DNA from: Centrapalus pauciflorus
Taxonomy: Eukaryota > Streptophyta > Magnoliopsida > Asterales > Asteraceae
Length of the DNA: 64,000 nucleotides
Reading direction: 5' to 3'
NCBI GenBank assembly: GCA_020465985.1
Contig: JAANYP010002876.1
Span: 62,001 to 126,000, forward strand
The position numbers and the translations under genes are program-made. The notes under the pieces were generated by a model that was not told the DNA's origin, did not search any database, and saw nothing but the letters and a program-made list of their open reading frames with translations. Shown in pieces: positions 9,031 to 22,916 of the stretch (position 1 is the stretch's first letter; each line of letters opens with the position of its first letter).

Positions 9031-11651
9031 GTAGTGGAGTAAACCCAAACCCAATTGGTTTTGGGTTGGCCTTGTACATTGACATAACTAAAAACTGTTT
9101 TTGACTTCTTATATTTAGTGAGATCAACTGATGGAGTCTTTGGAGAGTATTTAGTGATAATATGAGGTATCCAACTATTTTGATCATCTTTTCTTCTGAC
9201 AGTCTCAGATAATTCACTAGCAGCTCCAGATTGATGCCCAGCAGCTTGAGCTGTGTTTGTAGTGCTAACAGTTTCAGTTTTTGCACTAACAGCATCAGAT
9301 TTTGACTTAGCAGTCTGATCTTTTGCATTAGCAGTTTGAGCAACAGATTTGTCCTTGACACACCACATTTGTTTAAAACTTGATTTAGGCTTTGCCAAAA
9401 CTTGTTTTTGATCTGTGGACTGTTTTTTATTAACTTTTGAGAATCTGTGATCAACTATTTTCTTTGGAGCTGCTGTGGAAGGTTTCACTTTTGAGTGCTC
9501 TGCCTGATTAGGATTTGATTTTGTGTGATGCACAGTCTGTTTTGCAACAGCTGGTTTGTAAAAACAATCCTTGGCTAAGTGATTCTTCCTTCCACAGTGA
9601 AAGCATCTTTTGACAGTTTGAATTGGAACACCAGACTTTTCTGTCAATTTCTGGTTCTTGTTTCTCTGGTTTTCCTCTTACCTGCTGTTGTTTAGGAAAC
9701 TTTTGAACACCATGCTTTTGGCATGTGCAGATAGAAACAGCTTTACCTCTTTTAGTTCCTTTTGATGAAGATGCAGTGTTACAGTTAGAATGTACAGAAA
9801 CTTGTGGAGTAGCATTGTATACACTCATCTTCTCTTTTCCTTTCTTACTGGGAGCTTGGACTTCTATGGGTGCACTCTTTGTGTCACAGTCTCTATTTTG
9901 ACTCTTATCTTCTTTTAATTCAGGACTGTTATCAAGGATAGGATCTACAATAGTCATAGACTCATCTAGTGGTTCATTGACAAGTCTATCAGCAACCTCA
10001 CTCATTGGATGAATGTACTTGTTATTGTATGGAGGTGGAGTAGCTTTATATCCTATTCCTTCTTTGGGATTGACCTGAGATTTCACTCTATCTTTGAATT
10101 GAACTTCCATTAGGTGTTCTAGCTTTTGATTTGCTAACTTGAAGTTTCCTAGATCTATGTTAACAGATTCTAGCTTCTTATTAGCCTCAAACACCTTTTG
10201 TTCAGTCTCTTCTACCTTTTTATTTAGAGATTCTATTTTCTTATTTAGCTCCTTTTTCTCCCACTCATGATAGGTTCTATCATAACCCATTTGAATCTCA
10301 TTGTCCTTATAATCATTGATCTGTTTTTCCAGATCTTCTATGGCTTGCATGTATTCATATCTCCTTTCTTCCATCTTAGCTAGAGTTTTGCACATGCTCT
10401 CATTATGATCTCTGTACTTTTTAACCATATTTTTGCATGATTGAGAGCAGAGCTTAGAATTTACCTCAGATGGTAGTTCAGTGGAGAAGACATTTGATGT
10501 TTCTGCCATAAGTGCTTGATTTTGAAATTTTTCCTCTGTCTGATCACTCCAGTCAAACACATTGTCTTCTTGAGAGACAAGTGCTGTTGATGATGACGCT
10601 TGGATGGGCTGTGAAGTCCTTGATGGCTGTTGACCTTGAGATCTACATTCTCTGGCAAAGTGACCAAGCTTATGGCATTTATAGCATTCCACTTTTGATT
10701 TATCAAAAGATGGTTTGCCTTCTGTCTTGGCTTGAAAGTTGGCCCTACCAGTTCTTTTCAGAAATCTTTTGGCTCTCATGGTCAGCATTGCATGTTGCCA
10801 CTTTAAATCCATCTCTTCAAGATCATCTGGATGAATTTGTTCCAAGTCTTCAACATTTAGAGCAAATAATCCATCATTGGCAACAAAGGCCTCATAGTGA
10901 GTTTCAGCAGAGTTGCCATCACCACCTGAGAAAGAATCACAGTTATTAGCTTTTTCAGAAGATAGAAGAGCAGTATTGTGATTATAAGAAAAAGATTTCT
11001 TTTTAGCATCAATCTCAGTCTCAAACACTCTTAAACTGTTATACAGATCATCCAATTCTATCTCATCAAGAGTGTCTTTTGTTCTCCATTGTGCAGCATA
11101 GACTGTCCATTCTTCTCCAAGAGATCTGAGAAACTTTCTGTTGACTTCATCTTGATCCAGATTGACCTTTGCACTTTCCAGTTCACTTATCAGTTTGTTG
11201 AACCTGTCAAAGATTTGAGTGAGGTTTTCATTCTTGCCACCAGAAAAGTTTTCATACTGCTGTTTCAAGAGGTCTTTTTGATTTCTCTTGGTACTGGCAT
11301 TACCAGCAAACCTCTTCTCTAAGGCATTCCAAAGAGAGTGAGCAGTATAAAACTTTTTGAACTGATGTTGATAAGCATTAGGAATGGCTATTTTTAATAG
11401 TGTGAGTGCTTTCACTTCATTCATTCTAGCCTTCCTTCAAGTTCAGTTTTTGGAGGAGTTTTGACTGGTTTTCCCTCATCATCAAGTTCTGGATCAACTA
11501 CAGGAGGGAATTCAACAGCTTCCCATATGGCATAATCAATGAATTGAATATGCTGTTGAATCCTGAGTTTCCACATCTCAAACTCAGTGGGCTTGAGCAT
11601 AGGCACTTTAAGTCCTTGCCCAGATCCACTGCTGCTATTTTCAAATTCCAT
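9031..11651 (-). pseudogene. Copia B gag
   Basis: The start is at 11651 (MEFENSSSG). A one-base loss near 11440, relative to the second copy at 1168-1417, ends the first frame at 11421, and the protein continues in the 9508-11424 frame. That part holds the capsid-like UBN2 region (LWNALEKRFAGN, QQYENFSGGKNENLTQIFDRFNKLISELE), a zinc knuckle CYKCHKLGHFARECR, and a long coiled-coil stretch (about residues 340-450). After a further shift near 9640 a second knuckle CFHCGRKNHLAKDCF and a Lys/Thr/Ala-rich linker lead towards the protease. Two separated knuckles and a long coiled coil fit SIRE-type gag. Confidence 0.88.
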
Positions 11652-11745
11652 TGTAAAAAGATAAAAAAAAAGTTTTTGACTTTGAAAAAAAAACAAAGAG
11701 TAACCTGGTTTGAAAAACCTGATTTGAATAACCTGGTTTGACAAA

Positions 11746-11761
11746 CCTGGCTTTGATACCA
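11746..11761 (-). promoter_or_regulatory. Primer binding site of Copia B, tRNA-iMet type
   Basis: The minus strand reads TGGTATCAAAGCCAGG, two bases inside the 5' LTR end. It differs from the copy at 1494-1509 by one base (A for G in TATCAGAG). Confidence 0.85.
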
Positions 11762-11763
11762 CT

Positions 11764-12431
11764 TGTCAGGATCTAAAATATGAATTACCAAGACTAACTG
11801 ATTTGAATTTATAGAAGTATAAATCAATAATCTTGCTTTGAATCAAAGTTTAATCAAGAAGTTTGCGGAATAACACTTAATTATTTTAACAAAAACTTTC
11901 AGAATCAATAATAAATAAACACACAGGAATTAATCAAGACTGTTTGTATTGCTGAATTCATCAATTACAATCACCTCTAATCTGTTTGATTAGACGAAGA
12001 ACACAGACTGTTCTTAGGGTTTTACAACCTTAGAGGCTTAAGAAAACTTAATCAACAAAGCAATTACAGACTCAAAATATGCAGAAACTCCTCTACAATA
12101 GAACGACCTATTCTATGTATTTATATTGCTTCTTGATATGTTTCCTTGACGAACTATGACTTCTTTGATAGTAGATATGCTGGAATCTTCATGTAGATAT
12201 TGTTTCCTGAAAATCAGCACTTTTTGTTTCTGAAACTGTTGAGCAGCTTGAATCTCTTGACAGCATGAACTGAGCAGCTTGAGTTGTTTTGCTCTGGCAG
12301 CTTGAACTTTTACACTGGCAGCTCGAGTTTCTTCAACTAGTAGCATGAACTTTGTATTTACATGTAAAATCTACTAACAGTCTGAGAAGTCTAAACTAAC
12401 AGCTTGAATGTACTTAAACTATTTCCCAACA
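11764..12431 (-). repeat. 5' LTR of Copia B
   Basis: This 668-bp LTR runs from TGTCAGGATC to TTTCCCAACA and is nearly identical to 1512-2180. The primer site is on its left and Athila integrase sequence starts on its right. Confidence 0.92.
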
Positions 12432-12435
12432 TAAA

Positions 12436-13131
12436 TACATCCTAGTTGCGGTTGATTATGTTTCCAAATATGTTGAAGCACAAGCTTTACCCACCTACAA
12501 TGCTAGGGTTGTATGTTCATTCGTTAAGAAGCGTTTCACTCGATTCGGTTCACCAAGAGCGATTATTAGTGATCGAGGTACTCATTTCTGTAATGCTCAG
12601 TTCGATAAGATTCTTCAGCAGTATGGTGTCACTCACCGGCTAGCTACAGCCTACCATCCGCAAACCAATGGACAAGCTGAGGTTACAAATCGGGGCTTAA
12701 AGAGGATTCTTGAGAGGACTGTAGGAGAGCATAGGAAAGGTTGGTCAGATAAGTTAGATGATGCGCTTTGGTCATTCCGCACTGCTTATAAGACCCCTAT
12801 AGGTTGTACCCCTTATAGGATGGTTTATGGCAAAGCGTGTCATCTACCGATGGAATTAGAACATAAGGCTTATTGGGCACCTAAATGGTCTAACTTTGAT
12901 TTGTTGTCTGCAGGTGATCACAAGAAACTTCAGTTGAACGAGCTCGACGAGTTGAGAGATCAATCATATGAGAGTGCCCGAATTTACAAGGAGAAGACCA
13001 AGAAGAGGCACGATGCGCAGATTCAGCCTAAGACTTTAAGGCTGGTGATCAGGTTCTACTTTATAATTCACGTCTAAGGCTGTTCCCAGGTAAGCTTATC
13101 TCTCGTTGGACCGGCTCGTTTACTGTTGCCG
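12436..13131 (+). pseudogene. Athila integrase, split by two insertions
   Basis: The frame starts mid-protein (ILVAVDYVSKYVEA) and shows the integrase core: IISDRGTHF with the second acidic residue and ATAYHPQTNGQAEVTNR with the catalytic Glu. FRTAYKTPIGCTPYRMVYGK and HLPMELEHKAYWA follow, both characteristic of the Athila/Tat group. A one-base change near 13030 shifts the frame so that the listed reading ends at 13075. The coding sequence continues in another frame to 13131, where Tekay-1 is inserted, and resumes at 22917. The integrase would join the element cDNA to host DNA. Confidence 0.88.
13127..13131 (+). repeat. Target-site duplication of Tekay-1, left copy
   Basis: TGCCG here faces TGCAG at 22917-22921, one mismatch in five. 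The Athila frame reads correctly if one copy and the element are removed (GTT GCA GAG GTA TTC), so the left copy carries the change. Confidence 0.75.
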
Positions 13132-14379
13132 TATGAAGACCTTCCCTTACGGGGCAGTCCTCAGAGTCTAGGTCCCACATTATGCAACACGATATCAATC
13201 ATAACTAAGATAGAGTAATTTAAGTTGCGGAATTTCAGATTACAAGTGCAAACATTAGGATAAGTTTAATACAATTTTAGTTCAGATTACAATTTTCAAA
13301 TTAAACTTATAAAGGGTACCAGACTAATCTAATTCATGTCATCATACAATCAACTCAAGTCTACCCAGACCACCACAATTTATCATCTGCCAATCAGTGA
13401 CCGAAGGGTTTGTTGAGTAGTGGTCTATAGAATACTTCAATCTTGATCTTGTAAGACCTAAGAACTAGGTCCAGCAGGTGACTTTCCTTTATCTTTTCCT
13501 GTAAAAAGGTCAAATAGCAACTATAAGCATGGCTTAGTGAGAATATAAATTTTCAGATTACATGCATTAATCAAGCGGATCATGGGTCAAAGCGTGATAT
13601 CTCTGGACTGCCGCTACAGCCACTCATGATTGAGACATAGAATTCATAGAATTGGATGATGTTCAGCCCACGCTCACGCTTTTAGTTGAAGCTATCCACT
13701 TATGCTAGGCTAGCTACCAGCGGTCTTCATGGGGGAACATCGGAGTGTCTATACCAAGTTCAATAGAACTGGTGAAGTAGCATGGTCTAGAACAATAGAC
13801 CGACAAGGCTAATCATACTAAGCTAAATCAATATGTCAAAGATGCGAGTAATAATGAAAACATAAGTCATCGAGGTCATGATAGCAATAAACTCATAATA
13901 ATATTTGAAATGAATAGTAAGTACAATGTCATGCGAAATGATAAGTCAAATAGCTATCATGATCCACAGGGCATCACCGAACCATGGTGTGCACAGGTCA
14001 CAATCCAGCTGAGCATTTTTGAATGTCAAATAATCTATCATCAACAATATATCTCAACCGGAAGTCTAGCATGCAAAACTGAATATCTATAACTCACAGT
14101 TTCTTGGTCTTTATCAAGCAGATTTATATCCACCACCTGAGTTATCGCAGGATTTATCTTTAATCTTGATCTATCTGATCTCTGGCTTTTCTTTTCTAAT
14201 CAGTGACCCACTTTCAATATCTTTAAATCTGTGTTCAGGATTTAAATGAACCTGTCCAGAATAATTATCGTATCATATCATTAGCTTTTAGCTTTTAAAT
14301 CATTATCTTATCTGATCTGATTACTGATAACTCATCAATATTTGTTAGTTCCTTTTCTTTGTTTCTTTGAATTCTCAAA

Positions 14380-14490
<111 letters not shown>

Positions 14491-14580
14491 TATTGATTTA
14501 TCAATCTTAAATCACTAATATCATTTATTCATGGTTCTTGTATTTATAATATAGTATTTATAAAAATATTAAAATAAATG

Positions 14581-14825
14581 GTTCGGATCCGGATCCATTA
14601 AATTCGGATCATCCGGATCCGGACCAATACGAACCGAAATGGCCAACCGAATTACACCATCCGAACTCGGGTCATCCGAGTTCGGACCAGCTTTCATCCG
14701 AAAAGCTTCATCCGAAATCATGGGATCCGAAAATGGGGCATCACATCCGAATCATAGGGTCCGAGACAAGGGATCCGAATTGGTGCCTTTTATCCGAATT
14801 CGGACTCAGCCGAATTCGGATCCCA
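14581..14825 (-). repeat. Array of ATCCGAATTCGGAT-type palindromic words in LTR
   Basis: More than a dozen copies of ATCCGAA, TTCGGAT, CCGAATTCGG and TCCGGATCCGGA are packed in about 245 bases. The same array is at 21871-22115 in the other LTR. It lies on the U3 side of the (TA)n tract on the minus strand. Confidence 0.85.
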
Positions 14826-15626
14826 CATGTTCATATTTTTCCAGATTTTGTTCTTATTGTTCTTAACTTTATGCATACGGGTTTTTCATAAAATTTATAA
14901 AAAGTTATTTCTATTAACATGCAACTTAAAATAATGTTATATTATCATTATTAGGTTGATTTTATATCATTTTCCTTATCAAAAACATCACAAATTCATC
15001 AAAATCATCCAAATTATAAACGTTTGTCAAGAACACATTTTTATCAATAAAAATCTGATTTCTTCATTATTAAGTTGATCCAACCCACGCATTTAGTTTC
15101 TATTACATCTAATAACTTAGATTTATCATATTCTAGTAAAATTTCATACATGCAATACATAAATTTCATGTTTTAATCATAGGTTTCGGTATTTAGAAAA
15201 ACCGAACTAAAACTCATAAAATTTCGAAATTAATCTAAATATTACCTCAAATCTTTGTAGTTTGATGATGAATGGTGATTGTTGTAACCTTCACTTGTAT
15301 TGATTCTTCAATTAATGGAAAATTTATGAGAATTTTGATCAATTTGGAGGTTGACCGTATGATGAAGAGTGAGAAGAGAGAGTGTGTGTTTGATTTCTTT
15401 AAATGATAATGAAGGAGAAATTAAAAGACATTGAGTCTTTTATTTCACATCTTTTGGGTTTTGGCAATTTTAACCCCTACCCTTTTGCATTTTTATTATC
15501 ACTAACATAATTTATCTTAATTAAATATTTAATTACTTAATTAAAATTACAATACAAATAATGTAATAAATTACATTATTGAATCAAAACAGAATTTAAA
15601 GTTTAGTCAAAAGCTAGGTTGTTACA

Positions 15627-15663
15627 GAATGGGCTCCACCACGCATAAACTTCGTCCCCGAAG
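15627..15663 (-). promoter_or_regulatory. Tekay-1 stop-to-LTR interval with 3' purine-rich priming region
   Basis: Between the gag-pol stop (15664) and the 3' LTR the minus strand reads GGGGACGAAG, then GTGGTGGAGCCCATTC directly before the LTR. The same words precede the 3' LTR of Tekay-2 at 39416-39433, so this block is the conserved plus-strand priming region even though it is not a pure purine run. Confidence 0.6.
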
Positions 15664-18600
15664 TTAGCTTTGTTCGAACAGACTTGGATATGTTGCTTTC
15701 ATAACATCTCTGGATTCCCAAGACTGATGCGAACCTTTATGGTGTTTCCACTGGACGAGCACCATCTGTATCTCTTTGTTTCAAAGCTTTTTGGTCTTCG
15801 AGTCCAGAATACATTCTGGCTCTTCAACCACTCGAAGCTTCTCATCAATTTGCACATTAACGTGTGGTATCTGTACCTCTCTTTCATCAGCTAGACTCTT
15901 TCGTAGATGACTAACATGGAATACAGGATGTATTCCAGCTAAGTCAGTTGGCAGTTCAAGACGATAAGATTGCTTTCCAATCTTTTCAACAATCTTGAAC
16001 GGGCCAATAAATCTCGGAGCTAGCTTGTTCCTCTTTATGAACCGGACCACATTCTTCATTGGAGATACTTTCAGCATCACCCAATCATTAACTGCAAAAC
16101 TGATCGATCTGTGACGATTATTGTAATACGACTTCTGCCTGCTTTGAGCTTCTAGGATGTTCCTTCTGACAAGTTGAATCTTCTCATGAGTCAACTGTAG
16201 AAGTGTCGGACCTGCTAAAGGTGATTCACCTGTTTCGCGCCAACAGGTGAGAGTTCTGCACTTTCGTCCGTATAAAGGTTCAAAAGGAGCCCTCTTAATC
16301 GTGGAATGATAACTGTTGTTGTATGAGAATTCGACCAAAGGTAAGTGGTCATCCCAGTTACCACCCAGATCAAGAATGCAGGCACGGAGCATATCTTCCA
16401 AAGTTAGGATAGTGCGTTCACTTTGGACATCTGCATTAGGGTGATAAGTTGTACTCATTGAGATTCGAGTACCCATCCCGTCTTGCAGTGCTTTCCAAAA
16501 TCTCGAAGTGAAACGACTATCACGGTCAGAGACGATAGATTTTGGCACACCGTGACGTGAAATAACTTCGGTGATGTACATCTGTGCCAATCTATCAAGT
16601 GAGTAAGTCTCTTTCATCGGTATGAAATGTGCTGACTTCGTTAATCGATCCACGACTACCCAGATGGAGTCGTGTTGTCTCTTGGTCTTTGGCAATTTCG
16701 TGACAAAGTCCATGGTTATATGCTCCCACTTCCACTCAGGAACTGGCAGTGGTTGCATATCCCCGAAGGGCTTCTGGTGTTCTGCCTTAACCATTTGACA
16801 TACTCTGCAGCTTTAAACGAATTGGCCGATGTCTTTCTTCATTCCTGGCCACCAATAATCAGCTTTCAGATCGAAATACATCTTTGAGCTGCCAGGATGA
16901 ATGGATAACTTGGACTGATGGGCTTCAGATAGAAGAGTGTTGCGAATAGAACCATACTTAGGAATCCAGATTCAGTTTCCCTTGAGACATTGAAGTCCCA
17001 AATGATTCATAGATAGAAATTGAAGTTGGCCTTTGAGATTTTCAGAATAGAAATTCTCTTCTCTCAATGCTCCAGGTTGAGCAGATTTAATGTCTTCGAT
17101 GAGATCAGAAGAGTATATAGTCCGAGTCAGGGCATAGCAACACTTTTCCGGATAGACTTTTCTACTCAATGCATCCGCGACCAAATTAGCTTTGCCGGGA
17201 TGATATAGGATCTCGCAATCATAGTCCTTGATAAGCTCCAAGGACCGACGCTGTTTCATGTTCAGATCCTTTTGAGTAAATAGATGTTTGAGACTTTTAT
17301 GATCGGTGTAAAGCTGACACCGAGTCCCATAGAGATAATGCCGCCAAATTTTTAATGCAAAGGTAACAGCAGCCAACTCAAGATCATGAGTTGGTGCACT
17401 TTTCTCGTAATCCTTCAATTGCCTAGAAGCGTAGGCAATGACTTTTCCCCTTTGCATGAGGACACATCCTAAGCCAGTACCAGATGCATCGCTATAGACA
17501 ACGAAATCATCATTGCCTTCTGGTAAGGCTAAGATCGGCGCTTGAATAAGCTTCTGTTTTAGAATGTCGAATGCCTCTTGCTGTTCATCGGCCCATACGA
17601 AAGGTGTATTCTTTCGTGTTAGCATCGTAAGGGGCACAGCAATCTTCGAGAAGTCCTTAATGAATCGCCGGTAGTAACCAGCCAATCCAAGGAAGCTTCT
17701 GATTTCGGAGGCATTACGAGGCGTTTGCCATTTTTGAACGGCCTCGACTTTGGATGGATCAACGGAGATGCCTTCGCCAGATACAACATGGCCAAGGAAT
17801 TGAATCTGTCTGAGCCAAAACTCGCACTTTGAGAATTTTGCATAGAGTCTTTCTTTTCTCAATAACTTTAGCAATTGACGTAGATGAACAATATGATCAG
17901 CCTCCGTTTTGGAGTAAATCAGAATATCGTCTATGAATACGATAACTGACTTATCCAGCATTGGTCTGCACACGCGATTCATGAGATCCATGAATGCCGC
18001 TGGTGCATTCGTTAAACCGAAAGGCATTACGAGAAATTCGTAATGACCATATCTTGTTCGGAAGGCTGTCTTTGGAATATCCTCATCTTTAACTTTCAGC
18101 TGATGATACCCAGAACGAAGATCGATTTTTGAGAAATAGCTGGCTCCTTGTAACTGATCAAATAGATCATCGATTCTGGGCAGAGGATATTTATTCTTGA
18201 TTGTGACTTTGTTCAACTCACGATAGTCGATGCACATTCGGAGAGTTCCGTCTTTCTTTTTAACGAATAAGACTGTTGCACCCCACGGAGATGAACTCGG
18301 TCGGATAAATCCCTTCTCTAACAGATCTTGCAGTTGTTTTGACATTTCCTACATTTCTGCAGGCGCAAGTCTGTAGGGAGCTTTAGCGATGGGAGCCGCA
18401 CCAGGAACTAAGTCAATCCCGAATTCAACTTGTCGTTCCAGTGGCACTCCAGAAATGTCATCAGGGAATACGTCTGGGAACTCACAGACGATCGAAATAT
18501 CAGACACTGATTTCTTGCTATCTTTATAGACAGTTTCAGACGAGACATAACACAAGTAGGATTCGTGACCCTTAGAAAGATACTTACGCGCTTTCTCAAC

Positions 18601-20238
18601 CGATATAAAACAATGAGCACCGTTACGCTTGTCGCCTTTGATCTCTAACACTCTGCCGTCTAAAATCTTGATTCGGATGATTCGGCAGTTGCAGACGATT
18701 GTAGCCTCGTTGTTCGTTAACCAGTCCATGCCGATGATGACATCGAACTCTTTTAACGGAATCGGGATAAGGTCGAGGTTGAACACAACGTGATTGACAA
18801 GTAATGTGCAATTTCGGTAAACGGAATCAGCCATAACGTAATTGTTACTGGCTGTCTCTATATCAAGTATAACAGGAAGCTTCGAAGGAAGCATAGATAA
18901 TCTTTGCGCAAAAGTAGTTGAGATGTATGAACGGCTTGCACCGGAATCGAATAACACACGCGCAAGTATTGAATTTAGTAAAAACGTACCGGTAACCACA
19001 TCCGGGGTTTCTTTCGCTTCCTCCGCCGTTATTTGGAAGGCGCGGGTCCTAACAGTTGGAGTTGCAGCTGAGCTTTTCATTGTAGAACCTCCAGCTGATG
19101 ACTGTGATTGACCTCGTTGTCCACTGTGGCACTGATACATGAAGTGTCCACGCTTTCCGCATTTAGCACAACCAAGACCTCGCTGAGGGCACTCTTCTCT
19201 ACTATGGCCGATTCTGCTACACACATAACACGTGACGTCATCTGGATTACACAATCCCATATGCGCTTTTCTGCATCTCTTGCAGAATCGTGGTTCATTT
19301 GTAAGCGAACAAGCTTGAGCTTTTTGTGGCGAACTGTACTGTTGAGATTGCTGGGGTTGCTGAGACTGGGACTTGTTTGGCTTGAAGAATCTGCCGAATC
19401 TTTGCTTCTTTGGAGGAGAAGGACATGTCGGGTTCGTTGATGGAGCGTAGAGTTGGTCGCCGTACTCTAAATATCCCCTCTCAATCTGCCTTGCCGCTTC
19501 AACCATTTCGAGATAAGAATTATACTTTATTGCGCTCATTGGGTGTCGATATCTCGGGTTAAGTCCTCCACGAAATCGGTTCATCTTTCTTTCTTCAGTA
19601 GCTACTTGATAGGAAGAATATCCACAGAGTCGTGAGAATTCGTGCTCGTACTCGTCTACAGTCTTGGTTCCTTGGGTTAACTGCATCAGTTGAACCTCCA
19701 TCTTGTCTTGTTGATCAGCAGGACAATATTTTGCGTTGAACATTTCAAGAAACTGGTCCCATTCTAGAGTCTGAATGACCTCCTCGCCATAAATACTTCT
19801 CTGGGTCTTCCACCAGGCACGGGCAGCACCCACGAACAGAGCAGATGCATAACTCACTTTCTTTGACTCCAAGCAATCAGAGATTCTGAAGATTTCTTCA
19901 GTATGGCTTATCCAATCCATCGCCTGAATTGGGTTGACTGTACCCTCGAAGTTAAGGGCACCGCTGGCTTTAAAATCCTTGAACTTACAGCCTTTCGACT
20001 GCTCAATTTGGACATTCGGGGTAGAGTTATCAGAATCAGATTCATTATTTTGGATTTTTTTATCTTTTCTCTTATTCTTTTTGTCAGCACGTCTTTTTGC
20101 TTCGGCCTCATCTCTAGCCTGAAGCTGTTCTTGCATATTCTTGTTTTGTTGTTCAGTATGTTGAGCTAATAGTTGTTGCATCATTTCAAACATTTGTTGT
20201 GGGGTCATGTTGTTGGGAATATCACCAGATCCTGACAT
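15664..20238 (-). pseudogene. Tekay-1 gag-pol polyprotein with four premature stops
   Basis: The frame starts at 20238 (MSGSGDIPNNMTPQQM). Domains in order: gag with a capsid part (WWKTQRSIYGEE, YCPADQQDKMEVQLMQL), zinc knuckles CYVCSRIGHSREEC and CAKCGKRGHFMYQC, protease VLFDSGASRSYIS, reverse transcriptase with FIDDILIYS, RNase H (VVYSDASGTGLGCVL), integrase (zinc residues, HITMDFVTKLP, VSDRDSRF, SERTI), and a chromodomain-like end (MVLVQWKHHKGS). The whole length is in one frame. Stops: TAG at 18346-18348 between protease and reverse transcriptase, TGA at 16972-16974 (a Trp position in relatives), TAA at 16813-16815 in the zinc finger, and TGA at 15781-15783. Near the catalytic Glu it reads NADVQSER where relatives have QTDGQSER. 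Confidence 0.92.
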
Positions 20239-20420
20239 CTTTACTGAAAATTAAAATCATTTAACTATCAGTTTATAGACTTCGATCTATGTACCCTTTT
20301 TCCCATCCTAACAGTCTGTACATCCTATCTCAGTTCAAACCACCTAGATGATTGATACATATGTATTGCTTCAGTTTGAGACCAAGTATTACTCATGTAA
20401 TACTTGATTCACTCAAACTA

Positions 20421-20435
20421 TGGTCTCTGATACCA
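20421..20435 (-). promoter_or_regulatory. Primer binding site of Tekay-1, tRNA-iMet type
   Basis: The minus strand reads TGGTATCAGAGACCA, three bases inside the 5' LTR (20439). The first 11 bases match the initiator-methionine tRNA complement. Confidence 0.85.
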
Positions 20436-20438
20436 TCC

Positions 20439-21685
20439 TGTGAAGACCTTCCCTTACGGGGCAGTCCTCAGAGTCTAGGTCCCACATTATGCAACACGAT
20501 ATCAATCATAACTAAGATAGAGTAATATAAGTTGCGGAATTTCAGATTACAAGTACAAACATTAGGATAAGTTTAATACAATTTTAGTTCAGATTACAAT
20601 TTTCAAATTAAACTTATAAAGGGTACCAGACTAATCTAATTCATGTCATCATACAATCAAATCAAGTCTACCCAGACCACCACAATTTATCATCTGCCAA
20701 TCAGTACCGAAGGGTTTGTTGAGTAGTGGTCTATAGAATACTTCAATCTTGATCTTGTAAGACCAAAGAACTAGGTCCAGCAGGTGACTTTCCTTTATCT
20801 TTTCCTGTAAAAAGGTCAAATACCAACTGTAAGCATGGCTTAGTGAGAATATAGATTTTCAGATTACATGCATTAATCAAGCGGATCATGGGTCAAAGCG
20901 TGATATGTCTGGATTGCCGCTACAGCCACTCATGATTGAGACATAGAATTCATAGAATTGGATGATGTTCAGCCAACGCTCACGCTTTTAGTGGAAGCTA
21001 TCCACTGATGCTGGGCTAGCTACCAGCGGTCTTCATGGGGGAACATCGGAGTGTCTATACCAAGTTCAATAGAACTGGTGAAGTAGCATGGTCTAGAACA
21101 ATAGACCGACAAGGCTAATCATACTAAGCTGAATCAATATGTCAAAGATGCGAGTAATAATGAAAGCATAAGTCATCGAGGTCATGATAGCAATAAACTC
21201 ATAATAATATCTGAAATGAATAGTAAGTACAATGTCATGCGAAATGATAAGTCAAATAGCTATCATGATCCACAGGGCATCACTGAACCATGGTGTGCAC
21301 AGGTCACAATCCAGCTGAGCATTTATGAATGTCAAATAATCTATCATCAACAATATATCTCAACCGGAAGTCTAGCATGCAAAACTGAATATCTATAACT
21401 CACAGTTTCTTGGTCTTTATCAAGCAGATTTATATCCACCACCTGAGTTATCCCAGGATTTATCTTTAATCTTGATCTATCTGATCTCTGGCTTTTCTTT
21501 TCTAATCAGTGACCCACTTTCAATATCTTTAAATCTGTGTTCAGGATTTAAATGAACATGTCCAGAATAATTATCGTATCATATCATTAGCTTTTAGCTT
21601 TTAAATCATTATCTTATCTGATCTGATTACTGATAACTCATCAATATTTGTTAGTTCCTTTTCTTTGTTTCTTTGAATTCTCAAA

Positions 21686-21780
<95 letters not shown>

Positions 21781-22916
21781 TATTGATTTATCAATCTTAA
21801 ATCACTAATATCATTTATTCATGGTTCTTGTATTTATAATATAGTATTTATAAAAATATTAAAATAAATGGTTCGGATCCGGATCCATTAAATTCGGATC
21901 ATCCGGATCCGGACCAATACGAACCAAAATGGCCAACCGAATTACACCATCCGAATTCGGGTCATCCGAGTTCGGACCACCTTTCATCCGAAAAGCTTCA
22001 TCCGAAATCATGGGATCCGAAAATGGGGCATCACATCCGAATCATAGGGTCCGAGACAAGGGATCCGAATTGGTGCCTTTTATCCGAATTCGGACTCAGC
22101 CGAATTCGGATCCCACATGTTCATATTTTTCCAGATTTTGTTCTTATTGTTCTTAACTTTATGCATACGGGTTTTTCATAAAATTTATAAAAAGTTATTT
22201 CTATTATCATGCAACTTAAAATAATGCTATATTATCATTATTAGGTTGATTTTATATCATTTTCCTTATCAAAAACATCACAAATTCATCAAGATCATCC
22301 AAATTATAAACTTTTGTCAAGAACACATTTTTATCAATAAAAATCCGATTTCTTCATTATTAAGTTGATCCAACCCACGCATTTAGTTTCTATTACATCT
22401 AATAACTTAGATTTATCATATTCTAGTAAAATTTCATACATGCAATACATAAATTTCATGTTTTAATCATAGGTTTCGGTATTTAGAAAAACCGAACTAA
22501 ATCTCATAAAATTTCGAAATTAATATAAATATTACCTCAAATCTTTGTAGTTTGATGATGAATGGTGATTGTTGTAACCTTCGCTTGTATTGATTCTTCA
22601 ATGAATGGAAAATTTATGAGAATTTTGATCAATTTGGAGGTTGGCCGTATGATGAAGAGTGAGAAGAGAGAGTGTGTGTTTGATTTCTTTAAATGATAAT
22701 GAAGGAGAAATTAAAAGACATTGAGTCTTTTATTTCACATCTTTTGGGTTTTGACAATTTTAACCCCTACACTTTTGCATTTTTATTATCACTAACATAA
22801 TTTATCTTAATTAAATATTTAATTACTTAATTAAAATTACAATACAAATAATGTAATAAATTACATTATTGAATCAAAACAGAAATTAAAGTTTAGTCAA
22901 AAGCTAGGTTGTTACA
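20439..22916 (-). repeat. 5' LTR of Tekay-1
   Basis: The LTR runs from TGTGAAGACC to GGTTGTTACA. It has the (TA)n tract at 21688-21777 and the palindromic word array at 21871-22115. The flanking TGCAG at 22917 is the right target-site copy. Confidence 0.92.
21688..21777. repeat. (TA)n microsatellite in Tekay-1 5' LTR
   Basis: A pure TA tract at the same LTR position as 14382-14487. Confidence 0.95.

Larger units (their letters stand above)
1512..12431 (-). mobile_element. Copia B: SIRE-type Ty1/Copia retrotransposon
   Basis: This is a full LTR-to-LTR element on the minus strand, about 10.9 kb. The order from right to left is 5' LTR, primer site, gag, protease, integrase, reverse transcriptase, RNase H, a long extra ORF, PPT and 3' LTR. 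Integrase ahead of reverse transcriptase is the Copia order. The extra ORF of nearly 3 kb marks the SIRE (Maximus) lineage. The right end lies inside the Athila integrase (next bases TAAAT). The left end has no matching flank because another partial Copia B unit is attached. All coding parts contain frameshifts or stops, so the copy is not autonomous. Confidence 0.9.

Noticed and set aside
13910..14092. 60-codon frame repeated at 21216-21398
   Set aside because: It is part of both Tekay-1 LTRs and lacks any sign of coding selection.
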